NCBI GenBank assembly: GCA_021845865.1
Contig: JAJZVC010000027.1
Location: forward strand, 1 to 37,773
Length of the DNA stretch: 37,773 nt
Origin: Pseudomonadota bacterium
GTDB lineage: Bacteria > Pseudomonadota > Gammaproteobacteria > Burkholderiales > UBA9220
Reading direction: 5' to 3'
Below the pieces are notes generated by a model. It did no database searches, was not told the DNA's origin, and saw only the letters and a program-made list of their open reading frames with translations. Positions 1 to 7,237 of the stretch are shown here, in pieces (the stretch's first letter is position 1; the number at the start of each line of letters is the position of its first letter). Made by a program: the position numbers and the translations under genes.

Positions 1-108
1 GATTACATTGAACTGTTTTACAACCCGAAACGCCGACATGGTTACACCAATCAGCTGTCTCCGGTAGAGTTCGAAAAGCAGTACTTTATGAGGCTCGAAA
101 GTGTCTAG
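1..108 (+). CDS. IS3-family transposase (OrfB), C-terminal end only
   Basis: The window opens inside a reading frame that runs from base 1 to a TAG at 106-108. Its 35 residues include DYIELFYNPKRRHG and LSPVEFE. This is the conserved end of the DDE integrase domain of IS3-family OrfB, where an acidic residue precedes the 'FYN..RRH...LSP.EFE' signature. The frame stops inside the terminal inverted repeat, as is usual in this family. The rest of the element lies left of the window, so its group and intactness cannot be judged. The element has inserted into the TIR-like gene that follows. Confidence 0.88.
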   Translation, partial: DYIELFYNPKRRHGYTNQLSPVEFEKQYFMRLESV

Positions 109-126
109 GAAACTAGGGGCGATTCA
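102..126. repeat. terminal inverted repeat of the IS3-family element
   Basis: Read on the minus strand from 126, the end begins TGAATCGCCCCTAG and continues to about 102. It starts with TGA and has a C-rich block, like many IS3-group ends (TGAACCGCCCC...). It overlaps the transposase stop codon. The opposite end and the target duplication are outside the window, so the inner limit of the repeat is a guess. The outer limit at 126/127 is supported by the TIR-like frame being conserved up to 127 and not beyond. Confidence 0.7.
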
Positions 127-307
127 TTGGGCTACCTGGCGCCCCCCGTGTTGCCTCATCAACAACCACTCTCATCGTTGGCTTCTCACTTTCAAGCTTG
201 TTGCTCGCGACGCGTAAACCAGAGCGGATAGCCTGCCGATTTATGGCATCGGGTAGATCACTTTGCCAAGAGTAGAAGACGATGAATTCAGTGGGTTCGG
301 TTGTCAT
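127..307 (-). pseudogene. TIR-like 'YSWQSD' protein, truncated by the IS3-family element
   Basis: The ATG at 307 opens a frame with FIVFYSWQSDLPDAINR, then VVVDEATRGAPGSP, and then IS sequence that adds four residues before a stop. I recall the start FYSWQSD...NR.FI followed by D.ATRG.PGSP as the first strand and loops of a TIR-like or nucleotide-hydrolase fold found in bacterial proteins that often sit in defence islands. This family assignment is from memory. About 60 residues remain; the rest should lie beyond the IS to the left of the window. There is no good ribosome binding site before 307. The gene follows the adenine methyltransferase on the same strand after 59 bases, so it was probably the last gene of that cluster. 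The disrupted copy is presumably inactive. Confidence 0.6.
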
Positions 308-366
308 AGGATGTGTTTGTGTGAAGCATAACGGCGGTAGCGGTTTTTATCGCAATACGCACAAGC

Positions 367-1227
367 TCAGGCAACTTCTTGCTGTGCCGCGAGCAGCACA
401 GGGGGAGGGACTAAATCGTCGGAAAGGATTAATAGCTCTGCCGCAGACCGCTTCACCTGGGCGTAATACGTGAGTGTTTTACGGTACTGCGTTAACCCTT
501 CATACATGGTGCAGATTTCAGGAACATCATCGTAAGTTAGCATCCAGCGGTGCGGCATATTTTGTACCGCGTTGGCCAGTGCTAGATGATCCTGGTGTTG
601 GTATGCGTTCGTATACAGGTCTGGCCCGGCCCGATAGTACGGAGGATCAACGTTGACCAGTGCGTGTTGTGGCAACTTATTAAGTTCTGAACCAATGTAC
701 TGGCGGGCATCAATACAGGTCAGGTGGATTTGTTCTTTGTAGAGCGCAATTCGCCTAATCTTGCGAATTAGCTCACCTCGCCCAAAGCGGCAGTCGATAC
801 TGTACTTCCCGGTCTGGTTTAGTCCGCCAATCACGCCACCTTTGAGGATGCCTGATCGGTTAGTCCTATTCAGGAAGAGAGTAGCAAAACCAAGTTCGAG
901 TAGATTTGCTCTTTCTTCAGCATGAATTTGCCGTTGGCGATGCCACTCGGCTATGTCTACCGTGGTTTGCTCGATGCGTTCGCACAGTTGCTCTGTCGAG
1001 TTCAATACGCTGTGCCAGAACGCATAGATTGAAGGGTCAATGTCATTGATCCATGCCTCTGCAATCGTGCCGTTTAATAGCAGTCGGCAGGCAATCCCGG
1101 CCCCTCCGGCAAAAGGTTCGCAGTAAACGCACTGCAATAGATCATTTGTTCGAAGCAGTTCGCTCACAAACGGAGCAAGCTGAGTCTTGCCCCCTGGATA
1201 GCGCAAAGGTGTATCTGTAATCGGCAT
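367..1227 (-). CDS. D12-class DNA N6-adenine methyltransferase (Dam-like)
   Basis: This 286-residue protein has the full MethyltransfD12 pattern. The SAM-binding start is RYPGGKTQL (residues 9-17) with EPFAGGAG (37-44). An acidic NDIDP follows at 61-65, and the catalytic DPPYY is at 194-198. LFLNRTNRSGILKGG in the middle is also typical of the Dam/DpnM group. It should transfer a methyl group from SAM to adenine N6 in a short DNA site; the site cannot be read from sequence. No endonuclease of the usual type II kind lies next to it. It sits 39 bases after the ParB-like gene and 59 before the TIR-like fragment, all on the minus strand. The ATG at 1227 has no clear ribosome binding site, so a nearby alternative start is possible. 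An orphan or phage-derived methylase is the main alternative to a defence role. Confidence 0.9.
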   Translation of the reverse strand: MPITDTPLRYPGGKTQLAPFVSELLRTNDLLQCVYCEPFAGGAGIACRLLLNGTIAEAWINDIDPSIYAFWHSVLNSTEQLCERIEQTTVDIAEWHRQRQIHAEERANLLELGFATLFLNRTNRSGILKGGVIGGLNQTGKYSIDCRFGRGELIRKIRRIALYKEQIHLTCIDARQYIGSELNKLPQHALVNVDPPYYRAGPDLYTNAYQHQDHLALANAVQNMPHRWMLTYDDVPEICTMYEGLTQYRKTLTYYAQVKRSAAELLILSDDLVPPPVLLAAQQEVA

Positions 1228-1266
1228 AGCCGATACAATAGCGGAATTTTTGCCGTCTGGCCAGGA

Positions 1267-2631
1267 TTATTTAATTCTGGCCAGCAAATACTCCAGTGCT
1301 GGTTGCAGAGTCTCCCAGTTGGCTCGATTATCGGCGCCTGAAGGAATAGAGCCGCCATGAATCGGGTTGCTCATTAGCTCATAGGAATAAGAAGACTTCT
1401 TGTCAGCAGTCTTGGTTAGAACATGTGCGATGCCCTTGGATGGCGGATCATCCGATTTCTTTGCGTGACCAATTACACGCTGCACAACATCAGCAAAATC
1501 CCCGTCTCTCCCGACCCCGTGCTTCGTCGCATAAAGGTGAACGATTCGTTCCAAGATCACTCGGTTCAGGTAGTTACAACTGAAACGCGCTTCGTCAGGG
1601 TGAAGTTCCTTTCCCTCTCCAACCAGCCGCAACAGCACGTTGTCTTTAATCGCGACGGCAAAGGAACTGGGGATGAGTTGCTTCCGTTTGCTGGGATGGG
1701 GCGCACTCTTTTGAGTAGCGCTGCCTTTTCCTTCTGGCTTAGGAGGGGGCGCCATGGAAGGATCGTATGGGGTTTGGTCACGGTTAACAGGCGAAAGACC
1801 CTCACGGCGAAGCGTTTCTGCATATTCCGTGCGCTGCGCCGATGAAGATCGCGAATGGACGGTAGCCTTAACCCCTGGTGTTCCCGTGTCTTTCGCATCC
1901 TTCAAAAAGCGCTGCAATGCCGCTTTGAATTCATCGGGGCGCGCATTGGTTGTGCAATCCTCTGTGTTCAAAAGGGCAAGCGCCGTGCGAACATTTGGCA
2001 AATAGCGGGTGATTGTTGTAAGCGCTATCAGGTTACGTTCTTCAGGCGTAATTAGCCCTTCTTTGACTGCATACGTCAGCAATGCTTCTGCCTGCCGGTT
2101 CGGGTTTTTGGGGCGGGTTTTCCCGGTTTCCCCCTCTCTGTTAAATCGGGTTTTTTCCTTTGACCCCCAGGGAACAGTTCCTAGTCCGCCCTGCGGTCCC
2201 TCGTGTTTAACCGACATCCAAACACGCGCCTTATGCTGCTCATGGAATAGGACGGCTGGCACCTTGTCAGGAATAGGCCTTCCCGTGCTTGCTAGCTTCT
2301 GAAATGACTTACGGATGGACTCCGTCGGAGCGCGATCAGGGTCGCGAAGCAATTGCATCGCACAGAGACGCCGGTTTCCTTCGCGAATTACATAATGTCC
2401 AGGTAGCTTGGGGTGCGCAATAATGCCTATGCGATCTAGTGGGTTTTGCCCATTCTCCGCCAAATGAGTGGCCAGAATTAACGTTTCGGGCAGGGAGCCA
2501 AACAGTTCTCTTATCTTTTCTTCGTCATCCTCTGGCTCACCACGCGGGTTTATAGGATCGAAATGCAGCATATTGAATGGGATAACAACATCCTCATGCT
2601 CTAGCATAGATTCCCGTTTCGCTCGAACCAC
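1267..2631 (-). CDS. ParB/Srx-like N-terminal domain protein, function unknown
   Basis: This 454-residue protein starts at a GTG (2631), chosen because GGAGG lies five bases upstream; an ATG at 2607 is the alternative. Residues about 15-120 look like the ParB/sulfiredoxin-like fold: an N-terminal 'IPFNMLHFDPINPR' strand and VIREGNRRLCA at 81-91, matching the G.RR/H signature of ParB-type domains. Members of this fold bind nucleotides or DNA, and some are nucleases. The middle (about 260-330) is rich in Pro, Ser and Lys and probably disordered. The C-terminal 120 residues form a second, mostly helical region I do not recognise. There is no partner ParA gene and no parS array, so plasmid or chromosome partition is unlikely. 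Its place before a DNA methylase and a TIR-like gene suggests DNA modification or defence, which is inference. Confidence 0.6.
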   Translation of the reverse strand: MVRAKRESMLEHEDVVIPFNMLHFDPINPRGEPEDDEEKIRELFGSLPETLILATHLAENGQNPLDRIGIIAHPKLPGHYVIREGNRRLCAMQLLRDPDRAPTESIRKSFQKLASTGRPIPDKVPAVLFHEQHKARVWMSVKHEGPQGGLGTVPWGSKEKTRFNREGETGKTRPKNPNRQAEALLTYAVKEGLITPEERNLIALTTITRYLPNVRTALALLNTEDCTTNARPDEFKAALQRFLKDAKDTGTPGVKATVHSRSSSAQRTEYAETLRREGLSPVNRDQTPYDPSMAPPPKPEGKGSATQKSAPHPSKRKQLIPSSFAVAIKDNVLLRLVGEGKELHPDEARFSCNYLNRVILERIVHLYATKHGVGRDGDFADVVQRVIGHAKKSDDPPSKGIAHVLTKTADKKSSYSYELMSNPIHGGSIPSGADNRANWETLQPALEYLLARIK

Positions 2632-2663
2632 TTCCGCCTCCAGTGTTTAGTTGGTCTTATGTG

Positions 2664-2879
2664 TTATGCCTCGTCCTTTGGGCGAGGAAGGTCAGCCTTT
2701 GGCGTAGATGATGCCACAACGCCAAAGGCTTTCTCAAATAACTCACCAGTTTCATCAACTTCGAGCTGTTTAGCATCCTCAATAAAACGCTTGGATTGCG
2801 CCTCATCATCCGGGGGTGGTTTTGGGTTTTGCTTTTGGTTTTCTGCCACGTTTGCTCCCTCTCCTGTTCGGTTCCTCAT
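2664..2879 (-). CDS. 71-residue hypothetical protein coupled to the transposase
   Basis: The ATG (2879-2877) overlaps the transposase TGA (2878-2876) as ATGA, so translation is probably coupled. The protein is short, charged and without cysteine: a Pro/Lys/Gln-rich start, then DDEAQSKRFIEDAKQL and DETGELFEKAFG. Short proteins with this 'E.Q..RFI..A..L..DE....F..AF' look are familiar to me as neighbours of IS1595-type transposases and phage-like genes, but none has a function I can name. It may be a passenger or helper ORF of the element. The ParB-like gene starts 32 bases downstream, so a transcript from the transposase promoter could reach that cluster. Confidence 0.6.
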   Translation of the reverse strand: MRNRTGEGANVAENQKQNPKPPPDDEAQSKRFIEDAKQLEVDETGELFEKAFGVVASSTPKADLPRPKDEA

Positions 2880-3817
2880 CGAGCAGTCGTTTGATAGGTG
2901 AGTCGCTTGCCGGTCACGCCGCGCAGAAGAATATCGGCGCGTTCAGTGTCATTTACGCCGAGGGCTAGGCGGTTGTTATACCGGAAATCGAACTCGGCCA
3001 GATAGCGGTTCAGGTGGTGATGGCCGCAATGCTGATAGACCCCCTTCATGCCACGCTTGAAGATGGAGAAAAAACCTTCAATGGTGTTGGTATGCTTGCT
3101 CTTATCCTCTTGCGATACATACTCGCCGACGCCGTGGCGCACGAAGCCATGATCGCGGAAGTGCAGGCGAAGGTGGACATACTGGCCAGCTTCGTCGGTC
3201 ATGATACGTGCCTCGCGGTCGATGTTGGCCTGGAGTATCGGTAACAGGGTAGACGCCTTCAGATTGTCTACAACCATGCTACGTGCGCGGCCAGTGGAGC
3301 GATCCACCAAGGACAGCACCTTGTTCTTGTGGTTGTAGCCGCGCCCCTTCTTCTGTCCCTTGGGCTTGACGGTTTTGTCGTGGCCGATGAAGGTTTCATC
3401 CACTTCGACGGTGCCACCACCGCTGCCGAAGGTCGGCAGGTTTCCTTCGCGCATGGCCTCACGAATCCGATGGGACATGAACCAGGCCGACTTGAGGGTG
3501 ATGCCGAGAGTGCGATGCAGTTGGTTTGAGCTAATCCCCTTCTTGTTGGACGCGATCAGGAAGATAGCCTGCAACCACAAGCGCATTGGGATATGGGATT
3601 TCTCAAAGATGGTGCCGATCTTGACGGTGAAAGGCTTGCGGCAGTCGTAGCATTTGTAGGTGCCGATACGGGTGCTCTTTCCACCCATCGGACGGTTCCG
3701 CTCCACGCCACCGCAATGAGGGCAGACGGGGCCGTGTGGCCAGATTCGCGCCTCTACAAACGCATAGGCGGCTTCTTCATTGTGAAAGTAAGGGGCGCTA
3801 AGAATAGATTCGGCCAT
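2876..3817 (-). CDS. IS1595-family (ISXO2-like) transposase
   Basis: The 313-residue protein has the two parts expected of an ISXO2-like transposase. A zinc ribbon has C32/C35 and C56/C59 (VCPHCGG ... KCYDCRK). The ISXO2 catalytic domain has VDETFIGHDK (Asp140), TDEAGQY (Asp208) and HTNTIEGFFSIFKRG (Asn244 and Glu247 region). Its length is normal and no frame break is seen, so it may be active. The ATG at 3817 has GGAG seven bases upstream, inside a small hairpin (3825-3842). It is followed by an overlapping 71-residue ORF. The element lies between the cbbM terminator and the ParB-like cluster. I could not define its terminal repeats or an 8-base target duplication by eye. Confidence 0.9.
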   Translation of the reverse strand: MAESILSAPYFHNEEAAYAFVEARIWPHGPVCPHCGGVERNRPMGGKSTRIGTYKCYDCRKPFTVKIGTIFEKSHIPMRLWLQAIFLIASNKKGISSNQLHRTLGITLKSAWFMSHRIREAMREGNLPTFGSGGGTVEVDETFIGHDKTVKPKGQKKGRGYNHKNKVLSLVDRSTGRARSMVVDNLKASTLLPILQANIDREARIMTDEAGQYVHLRLHFRDHGFVRHGVGEYVSQEDKSKHTNTIEGFFSIFKRGMKGVYQHCGHHHLNRYLAEFDFRYNNRLALGVNDTERADILLRGVTGKRLTYQTTAR

Positions 3818-3824
3818 GATTTTT

Positions 3825-3842
3825 CTCCATTGTTAAATGGAG
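3825..3842 (-). promoter_or_regulatory. hairpin covering the transposase ribosome binding site
   Basis: CTCCATT (3825-3831) and AATGGAG (3836-3842) are perfect 7-base arms around GTTA. In the minus-strand mRNA the 3' arm contains the GGAG that serves the transposase ATG at 3817. Folding would hide the ribosome binding site. Keeping transposase translation low this way is known for other insertion sequences; its use here is inferred. Confidence 0.5.
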
Positions 3843-3869
3843 TATGGATCACGGCATTGGGTACGTCAA
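3841..3869 (-). promoter_or_regulatory. predicted sigma-70 promoter of the transposase
   Basis: On the minus strand TTGACG (3869-3864) is separated by 17 bases from CATACT (3846-3841). The -35 matches consensus at five of six positions and the -10 at four. It would start transcription about 20 bases before the transposase ATG. Confidence 0.5.
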
Positions 3870-3882
3870 GTATAATATCGCG

Positions 3883-3908
3883 AAAAAAAAACCCCTGCAG
3901 AGCAGGGG
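3883..3908 (-). terminator. Rho-independent terminator of cbbM
   Basis: Arms CCCCTGC (3892-3898) and GCAGGGG (3902-3908) enclose AGA. On the minus strand the stem is followed by a run of nine T (3891-3883). It lies 28 bases past the cbbM stop, so cbbM is probably transcribed alone, without downstream cbbQ/cbbO-type genes. Confidence 0.92.
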
Positions 3909-3935
3909 TGGCGAAGGGTACTGCAGAGGTATTGA

Positions 3936-5315
3936 TTACTTGTGCACGCCCAGCTTTTCACGCCAGCCGGGGAACAGCTTGTCGGCGTCCTTGGGGAAGG
4001 ATTCGAAAGCGCGAGCGAATTCCTTGTGCTCCTTGGCCCACTCGAGGGGGTCGGCACCGGCCTTCCAGCACTCGTAGGCTTGGCGCAGGGAGATGGCACC
4101 GGCCGCGGGGCTGTCGATGTGGCCGTAGGAACCGCCACCCGCGGTGTTGATCACGTTGCCGTGACCCAGGTTCTCGAAGAAGCCGGGCAGACGCAGGGCG
4201 TTCATGCCCCCGGAGATGATGGGGGTGGTGGCCTTCACGCCGTCCCACTTCTGGAAGTAGACGGGACCCTGGCACTCGTCGCGCTCGATCATGTAGGCGA
4301 TGATCTTGTCGTCGCCCTCGCCTTCCATCTTGCCGTAACCCATGGTGCCGACGTGGATACCGGAGGCACCCTGCAGACGGCTCATCTTGGCCAGCACGAA
4401 AGCGGTATAGCCACGCTTGGAGCTGGGGGAGGTCACGGCGCCGTGGCCGGCACGGTGGTAGTGCAGGAACTGGTTCGGGTACTGACGGCGGCAGGTGGTG
4501 ACCATGCCGGGGCCGCCGACGTAGCCGTCGACCAGGAAGGCCAGCTTGTTGGCGTCCGGGCCGAAGGTTTCCAGCGCGAAATCGGCGCGGGCCATCATTT
4601 CGTAGTGGTCATCGGCGGTGATGTTCATGGAGAACAGCTTGGCCTGGCCGGTTTCATCCATGGCGCGCTTCATGGCGTCATAAACGAGGGGGATGGTCTT
4701 CTTCACCGGCGCGAACACCTGGTTGCCCTGGGGTTCGTCGTTCTTGATGAAGTCGCCACCCAGCCAGAACTGGTAGGCGGCCTTGGCGAAGGGCTCGGGG
4801 CGCAGACCCAGTTTCGGCTTGATGATGGTGCCGGAGATGTAGCCGCCGTCCTTGACCGGGCGGCCGAGAATGCGCCACAGGTCCTCGATGTTGTAGGCTG
4901 GGCAGTCGAACTGGCGAATGGCCTCGGGCGGCACGTAGAAGTCGATCATCTTGGCGTGCTCGATGTCGCCCATGCCCTGGTTGTTACCGATGGTCAAGGT
5001 GAGGAAAGAAACCAGCATCATGCGACCATCGATCACGTTGCGATCGAACAGCTCCAGAGGATAGGCGATGCGCATGTCTTCGGTGGCTTCATCGATGTAG
5101 TACACCAGCGCGTCAACGCCCTTGGTGAACTCGTCGGTGGTGGACACTTCGACGTTGGTGCCGGTGGAGGACTCGGCGGCGAAGTGTGCGGCGGCTTCCA
5201 GATAACCGTAGCCGGACTTAGGCTTCATTTTGTAAGCGCACAGAATGTGCTTGCCGCCCTTGATGAGGTCCTCTTCCTTGAGGCTCAGGTCAGCATAACG
5301 GGAAGACTGATCCAT
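3936..5315 (-). CDS. cbbM: ribulose-1,5-bisphosphate carboxylase, form II
   Basis: CbbM fixes CO2 onto ribulose bisphosphate in the cytoplasm and needs no small subunit. At 459 residues it has the usual form II length. Numbering matches the Rhodospirillum rubrum enzyme: Lys166 in GTIIKPKLG, the carbamylated Lys191 and metal ligands Asp193/Glu194 in [10 protein letters not shown]. The start at 5315 is preceded by AGGAGAG. The gene is divergent from cbbR and ends at a strong terminator, giving a single-gene transcript. Form II enzymes have poor CO2/O2 specificity and suit high-CO2, low-oxygen conditions. No activase genes (cbbQ/cbbO) follow; the DNA beyond the terminator is an insertion element. 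No form I genes and no phosphoribulokinase are present in the window. Confidence 0.98.
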   Translation of the reverse strand: MDQSSRYADLSLKEEDLIKGGKHILCAYKMKPKSGYGYLEAAAHFAAESSTGTNVEVSTTDEFTKGVDALVYYIDEATEDMRIAYPLELFDRNVIDGRMMLVSFLTLTIGNNQGMGDIEHAKMIDFYVPPEAIRQFDCPAYNIEDLWRILGRPVKDGGYISGTIIKPKLGLRPEPFAKAAYQFWLGGDFIKNDEPQGNQVFAPVKKTIPLVYDAMKRAMDETGQAKLFSMNITADDHYEMMARADFALETFGPDANKLAFLVDGYVGGPGMVTTCRRQYPNQFLHYHRAGHGAVTSPSSKRGYTAFVLAKMSRLQGASGIHVGTMGYGKMEGEGDDKIIAYMIERDECQGPVYFQKWDGVKATTPIISGGMNALRLPGFFENLGHGNVINTAGGGSYGHIDSPAAGAISLRQAYECWKAGADPLEWAKEHKEFARAFESFPKDADKLFPGWREKLGVHK

Positions 5316-5337
5316 GGTTTCTCTCCTGTTTTATGTG

Positions 5338-5364
5338 CCGCGAAATGGTTGAGGGCTTTCGCGG
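5338..5364 (-). promoter_or_regulatory. leader hairpin just upstream of the cbbM ribosome binding site
   Basis: CCGCGAAA (5338-5345) and TTTCGCGG (5357-5364) are perfect 8-base arms with an 11-base loop. The hairpin lies in the 5' leader about ten bases before the AGGAG, has no U-tract and leaves the binding site free. A role in mRNA stability is the simplest guess. Confidence 0.5.
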
Positions 5365-5500
5365 AATCCCCTGCATGTTAAATTTATGTCCTCTTGCGGC
5401 AGCCTCGTCGTTCTCGGCCCCGGAGGAGTGGAAGCACTATATCCCAGACACCTCATAAATCATACTCAATTATTCTGATTGTTATGATAAGCTTTATCTT
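5365..5500. promoter_or_regulatory. cbbM-cbbR intergenic control region
   Basis: The divergent genes share this region. On the minus strand TATAGT (5441-5436) is a good -10 for cbbM, giving a leader of about 115 bases; no good -35 is seen, as expected for an activator-dependent promoter. The segment 5450-5500 is much more AT-rich than its surroundings and has overlapping T-N11-A type sequences, the LysR-family binding pattern. It includes GATAA-GCT-TTATC at 5486-5498, two bases before the cbbR ATG. CbbR bound here could activate cbbM and repress itself. Confidence 0.6.
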
Positions 5501-6412
5501 ATGCTTCACTTGACCCTCCGCCAGCTCAAAGTCTTTGAATCCGTCGCCCGCCTCGGCAGCTACACCCGGGCGGCGGAAGAGCTGCACCTGTCCCAGCCCG
5601 CCGTCTCCATGCAGGTGAAGCAGTTGGAGGAAAGCATCGGCCTCTCCCTCTTCGAGCAGCTCGGCAAGAAAATCTATCTCACCGACGCGGGGCGGGAGAT
5701 GTTCCACTACAGCCGGGAAATCGGGCGCCAGCTGGCCGAGGCGGAAAGCGTGCTGGAAGCACTGCGGGGCATGAAACGGGGCAAGCTGGTGATCTCCATG
5801 GTGAGCAACGCCAACTACTTCATTCCCCAGTTGCTATCCGTGTTCTGCCAGCGCTTTCCGGACATCACCGTCAACCTGGATGTGGCCAACCGGGAAAAAC
5901 TCCTCAAGCAGCTGGCCGACAACGAAATGGACCTGGGCATCATGGGCCAGCCGCCGGAAGAGGCGGAGTCGGTGGCGGAGCCTTTTCTCGACAACCCGCT
6001 GGTGGTCATCGCCTCGCCCAACCACCCCTTGGTGCCGGAGAAGGCAATCCCCGTGGAGCGCCTGGAGGGGGAAACCTTTCTCGTGCGGGAGAAAGGCTCC
6101 GGCACCCGTATCGCCATGGAGCGCATTTTCACCCAGCACGGCATCGCGCCGCCCCATGGCATGGAAATGAGCACCACCGAAGCGGTGAAGCAGGCGGTGG
6201 CCGCCGGCATGGGGCTGGCCGTGGTATCCCTGCATACCGTCGGCCTGGAGCTGGAAACGGGCCGGCTGGCGGTACTGGACGTGGTGGACTTCCCCATCCT
6301 GCGCCATTGGTACGTGGTTTACCGCAAAGGCAAGCGCTTGTCTCACGCCGCCCAGGCCTTCCACGATTTTCTTCTTCAGGAAGCACGCCTGTTGATGGCG
6401 GCTGCCCGCTAA
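5501..6412 (+). CDS. cbbR: LysR-type regulator of the cbb genes
   Basis: This 303-residue protein opens with LTLRQLKVFESVARLGSYT and LHLSQPAVSMQVKQLE, the winged-helix DNA-binding domain (residues 1-60) in its CbbR form. A periplasmic-binding-protein-like effector domain follows from about residue 90. CbbR proteins activate Calvin-cycle genes in response to metabolites such as RuBP or NADPH. The ATG at 5501 is the natural start although no Shine-Dalgarno is visible; the upstream bases are the presumed operator. It is divergent from cbbM and converges with the exported-protein gene at 6419-7222, with six bases between the stops. Confidence 0.95.
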   Translation: MLHLTLRQLKVFESVARLGSYTRAAEELHLSQPAVSMQVKQLEESIGLSLFEQLGKKIYLTDAGREMFHYSREIGRQLAEAESVLEALRGMKRGKLVISMVSNANYFIPQLLSVFCQRFPDITVNLDVANREKLLKQLADNEMDLGIMGQPPEEAESVAEPFLDNPLVVIASPNHPLVPEKAIPVERLEGETFLVREKGSGTRIAMERIFTQHGIAPPHGMEMSTTEAVKQAVAAGMGLAVVSLHTVGLELETGRLAVLDVVDFPILRHWYVVYRKGKRLSHAAQAFHDFLLQEARLLMAAAR

Positions 6413-6418
6413 GCCGCG

Positions 6419-7222
6419 TTAACGGCTGGCGCTTCCTCCAGCCTGGCCCTTGGGCTGCAAGCTCAGGCGATAACGGAAATTCACGTCCCCGGCTGAACTG
6501 ACGATGTGAAAAGACAACTCGAGGGGCAAGCCCGATTCCCGGTCCAGCACCAGTTCCCCCTCCGGCTTCAGGGAAATCCTGTCGCTTCCCAAGGGGAAGA
6601 CCCACTCGCCCTTGAAGCTTCCCTTCATGGCCGGCCGCCCGCCACGGTTCACATAAGCCTCGGCCTTGACCGGCAGATTGGCGGGAGGCAACGCCCCCAG
6701 GCGCAGCAGCACCCCCGTTGCCCGCGCCAGCGCCCCTCCCATTTGCGCCATGACATCCCCCTCGCCGACCTCGCCGCCGGACAATTCGTACAAGCCATTG
6801 ACCAACGCCTCGCCCATCAGCCCCAAGGCGCCGTAAGCCGGACTGTCGGGGGGCAAGCCCGCCACATCCTTGCCCGTCAAGGCATACTCGGCCTGACGCA
6901 GCCTGCCGAGACCATCAGTCGTCAGGCGGACGATGGCCAAGGGCTTGGCGTCCGTCCGAGGCTGCCCCTCCTGCAAGAGACGGCGGAAACGAAACTCCCA
7001 AAACACGCTGTCTCCCACCCGGACCGCCTCGCCGTCGCCGAACGCCAGGGAGGTTTTACCCACCCCCAGGGAAGGCGTGCTCCGGTCCACGGTCTCCAGG
7101 GTAAAACCGAAGGCATTTTCCCCCTTGAACTGCAATTGCTGACGGTCTTCCGCCATGGCCGACGCCATCGTGAGCAGCACCAGCGCCACCGCCAGGACTC
7201 CCTTGCCGTAATGTGTCTTCAT
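6419..7222 (-). CDS. exported protein of unknown function
   Basis: This 267-residue protein has a signal peptide: a short positive start, a hydrophobic stretch and a cleavage site near AMA-ED (residues 23-25). No cysteine is seen in the mature part, which is rich in Gly, Leu and charged residues and looks beta-rich. The C-terminal part ('GELVLDRESGLPLELSFHI', then 'FRYRLSL') resembles the end of periplasmic proteins that carry lipid or polysaccharide ligands, but I do not recognise the family. GGGGAGGGG precedes the ATG at 7222. It follows the lipoprotein gene after 15 bases on the same strand, so the two are probably co-transcribed and may act together in the envelope. Its position between cbbR and fba is not conserved in any cbb cluster I know. 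Confidence 0.75.
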   Translation of the reverse strand: MKTHYGKGVLAVALVLLTMASAMAEDRQQLQFKGENAFGFTLETVDRSTPSLGVGKTSLAFGDGEAVRVGDSVFWEFRFRRLLQEGQPRTDAKPLAIVRLTTDGLGRLRQAEYALTGKDVAGLPPDSPAYGALGLMGEALVNGLYELSGGEVGEGDVMAQMGGALARATGVLLRLGALPPANLPVKAEAYVNRGGRPAMKGSFKGEWVFPLGSDRISLKPEGELVLDRESGLPLELSFHIVSSAGDVNFRYRLSLQPKGQAGGSASR

Positions 7223-7237
7223 TGCCCCTCCCCTTGC

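Larger units (their letters stand above)
2664..3869 (-). mobile_element. IS1595-family insertion element, ends not defined
   Basis: This span covers the supported parts of the element: promoter, transposase and coupled small ORF. The true ends should lie just outside it, on the left in 2632-2663 and on the right between 3870 and about 3885 next to the cbbM terminator. I compared both flanks in opposite orientation and found no convincing inverted repeat. Confidence 0.45.

Noticed and set aside
1267-2631. Plasmid or chromosome partition ParB
   Set aside because: No parA, no parS-like repeats and an unrelated C-terminal half; only the N-terminal fold resembles ParB.
2632-3890. Terminal inverted repeats of the IS1595-type element
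   Set aside because: Both flanks were compared by eye in opposite orientation; only scattered matches were found, so no ends are claimed.
3942-5381. Long plus-strand open frame opposite cbbM (479 residues)
   Set aside because: It is the antisense shadow of cbbM in GC-rich codons; composition is Gly/Val/His-rich, no domain is seen, and the minus-strand frame is a certain RuBisCO.
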